A DNA stretch of 64,000 bases. It comes from Mycobacterium colombiense. Its GTDB lineage: Bacteria; Actinomycetota; Actinomycetes; Mycobacteriales; Mycobacteriaceae. A program made the position numbers and the translations under genes. Each line of letters begins with the position of its first letter. The stretch's first letter is position 1. This document shows, piece by piece, positions 63,830 through 64,000 of this stretch. Below the pieces are notes generated by a model. That model saw nothing but the letters and a program-made list of their open reading frames with translations. It did no database searches and was not told the DNA's origin. The stretch spans positions 86,858 through 150,857 of the forward strand of contig NZ_LZKI01000033.1 of the NCBI RefSeq assembly GCF_001672755.1. Direction: 5' to 3'.

Positions 63830-64000
63830 GTCGGGCTGACGCTGTCGTACGCCTTCACCGTCATCGCCGTGGTGGCGCTGGTGCTGTGGGCGACGCTCGG
63901 CGACAACCACACCGGCCAGTCGACAGCGCACTCGGGCGGGACCACCGCCACGGGTGTGGCGAAGCCGAGTGCCGCTGCACCCGCGCCGCCGGAACCTTCG
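63773..64000 (+). CDS. Membrane-anchored sensor protein, N-terminal fragment (partial)
   Basis: The plus strand encodes one transmembrane segment (LTLSYAFTVIAVVALVLWAT, 63836-63895) followed by GDNHTGQSTAHSGGTTATG and the same linker as the minus-strand sensor gene. The frame runs off the window end. The start is uncertain: GTG 63773 is the first plausible codon but falls in the antisense of the linker. Beyond the window it may continue into a second sensor domain. Confidence 0.5.
   Translation, partial: MQRHSASPHPWRWSRPSALVGLTLSYAFTVIAVVALVLWATLGDNHTGQSTAHSGGTTATGVAKPSAAAPAPPEPS
63924..64000. repeat. 77-bp inverted repeat, right arm
   Basis: The exact reverse complement of 63753-63829, separated from it by a 94-bp segment encoding a transmembrane helix. 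It is truncated by the end of the window. Confidence 0.95.

Overview
The window reads as chromosome of a slow-growing Mycobacterium. The 16S variable regions look like the M. avium complex, although a species call needs a database. The core gene order is the one known from M. tuberculosis (argS-lysA-hom-thrC-thrB-rho-rpmE-prfA-prmC-sua5-wecA-atpIBEFHAGDC-DUF2550, then the PduO-type adenosyltransferase, murA and the rrn operon), here drawn in reverse.

Layout. 1-5576: an rRNA operon on the minus strand (16S, ITS, 23S, 5S, terminator) with two leader promoters and a NusA-binding boxC, immediately downstream of murA. 5577-29103: housekeeping genes, nearly all minus, covering peptidoglycan entry (murA), cobalamin adenosylation, the complete F1Fo ATP synthase including the mycobacterial b-delta fusion, lipid-carrier glycan initiation (wecA), tRNA threonylcarbamoylation, termination (prfA/prmC, rho) and the lysine/threonine branch of aspartate metabolism. 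29231-29303: tRNA-Arg(CCG). 29304-57460: a 28.2 kb integrated element bounded by a perfect 31-bp repeat of the tRNA 3' end. It carries a MerR-like excisionase and a primase-helicase at its left end and a tyrosine integrase at its right end. It also has a serine resolvase, a terminase-associated small protein, and no capsid, portal or tail genes, so it resembles a phage satellite or integrative element more than a full prophage. 57461-64000: mycobacterial accessory genes (an alpha/beta-hydrolase/adenylate cyclase fusion, a YegP-like protein, a Ddn-like F420 enzyme, secreted proteins, Nudix, an NTF2-like protein and a PknH-type sensor domain).

The main cargo of the element is a tight minus-strand operon (49520 down to 32787). 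In order it encodes a 1712-aa DEAD/DUF1998 helicase (DruE / DrmA-DrmB-like), a SNF2-type helicase (DrmD-like), a 1290-aa NPPW adenine methyltransferase (DrmMI/PglX-like), an McrB-like GTPase with an EVE/PUA-type reader, an McrC-like PD-(D/E)XK nuclease, and two small proteins with nearly identical N-termini and unrelated C-termini, one carrying DUF4268. This looks like a DISARM/Druantia-style module joined to a modification-sensing McrBC module. I regard it as the best candidate for an undescribed anti-phage system here. A second cluster (50556-54860) holds a Phd/YefM-like protein with a long C-terminal extension, a membrane/soluble pair, and an 802-aa protein with a PD-(D/E)XK signature.

At the right edge, a perfect 77-bp inverted repeat flanks a 94-bp segment encoding the membrane anchor of a sensor-domain protein. 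This is either an invertible switch or a fold-back assembly artefact, and the window ends before that can be decided.
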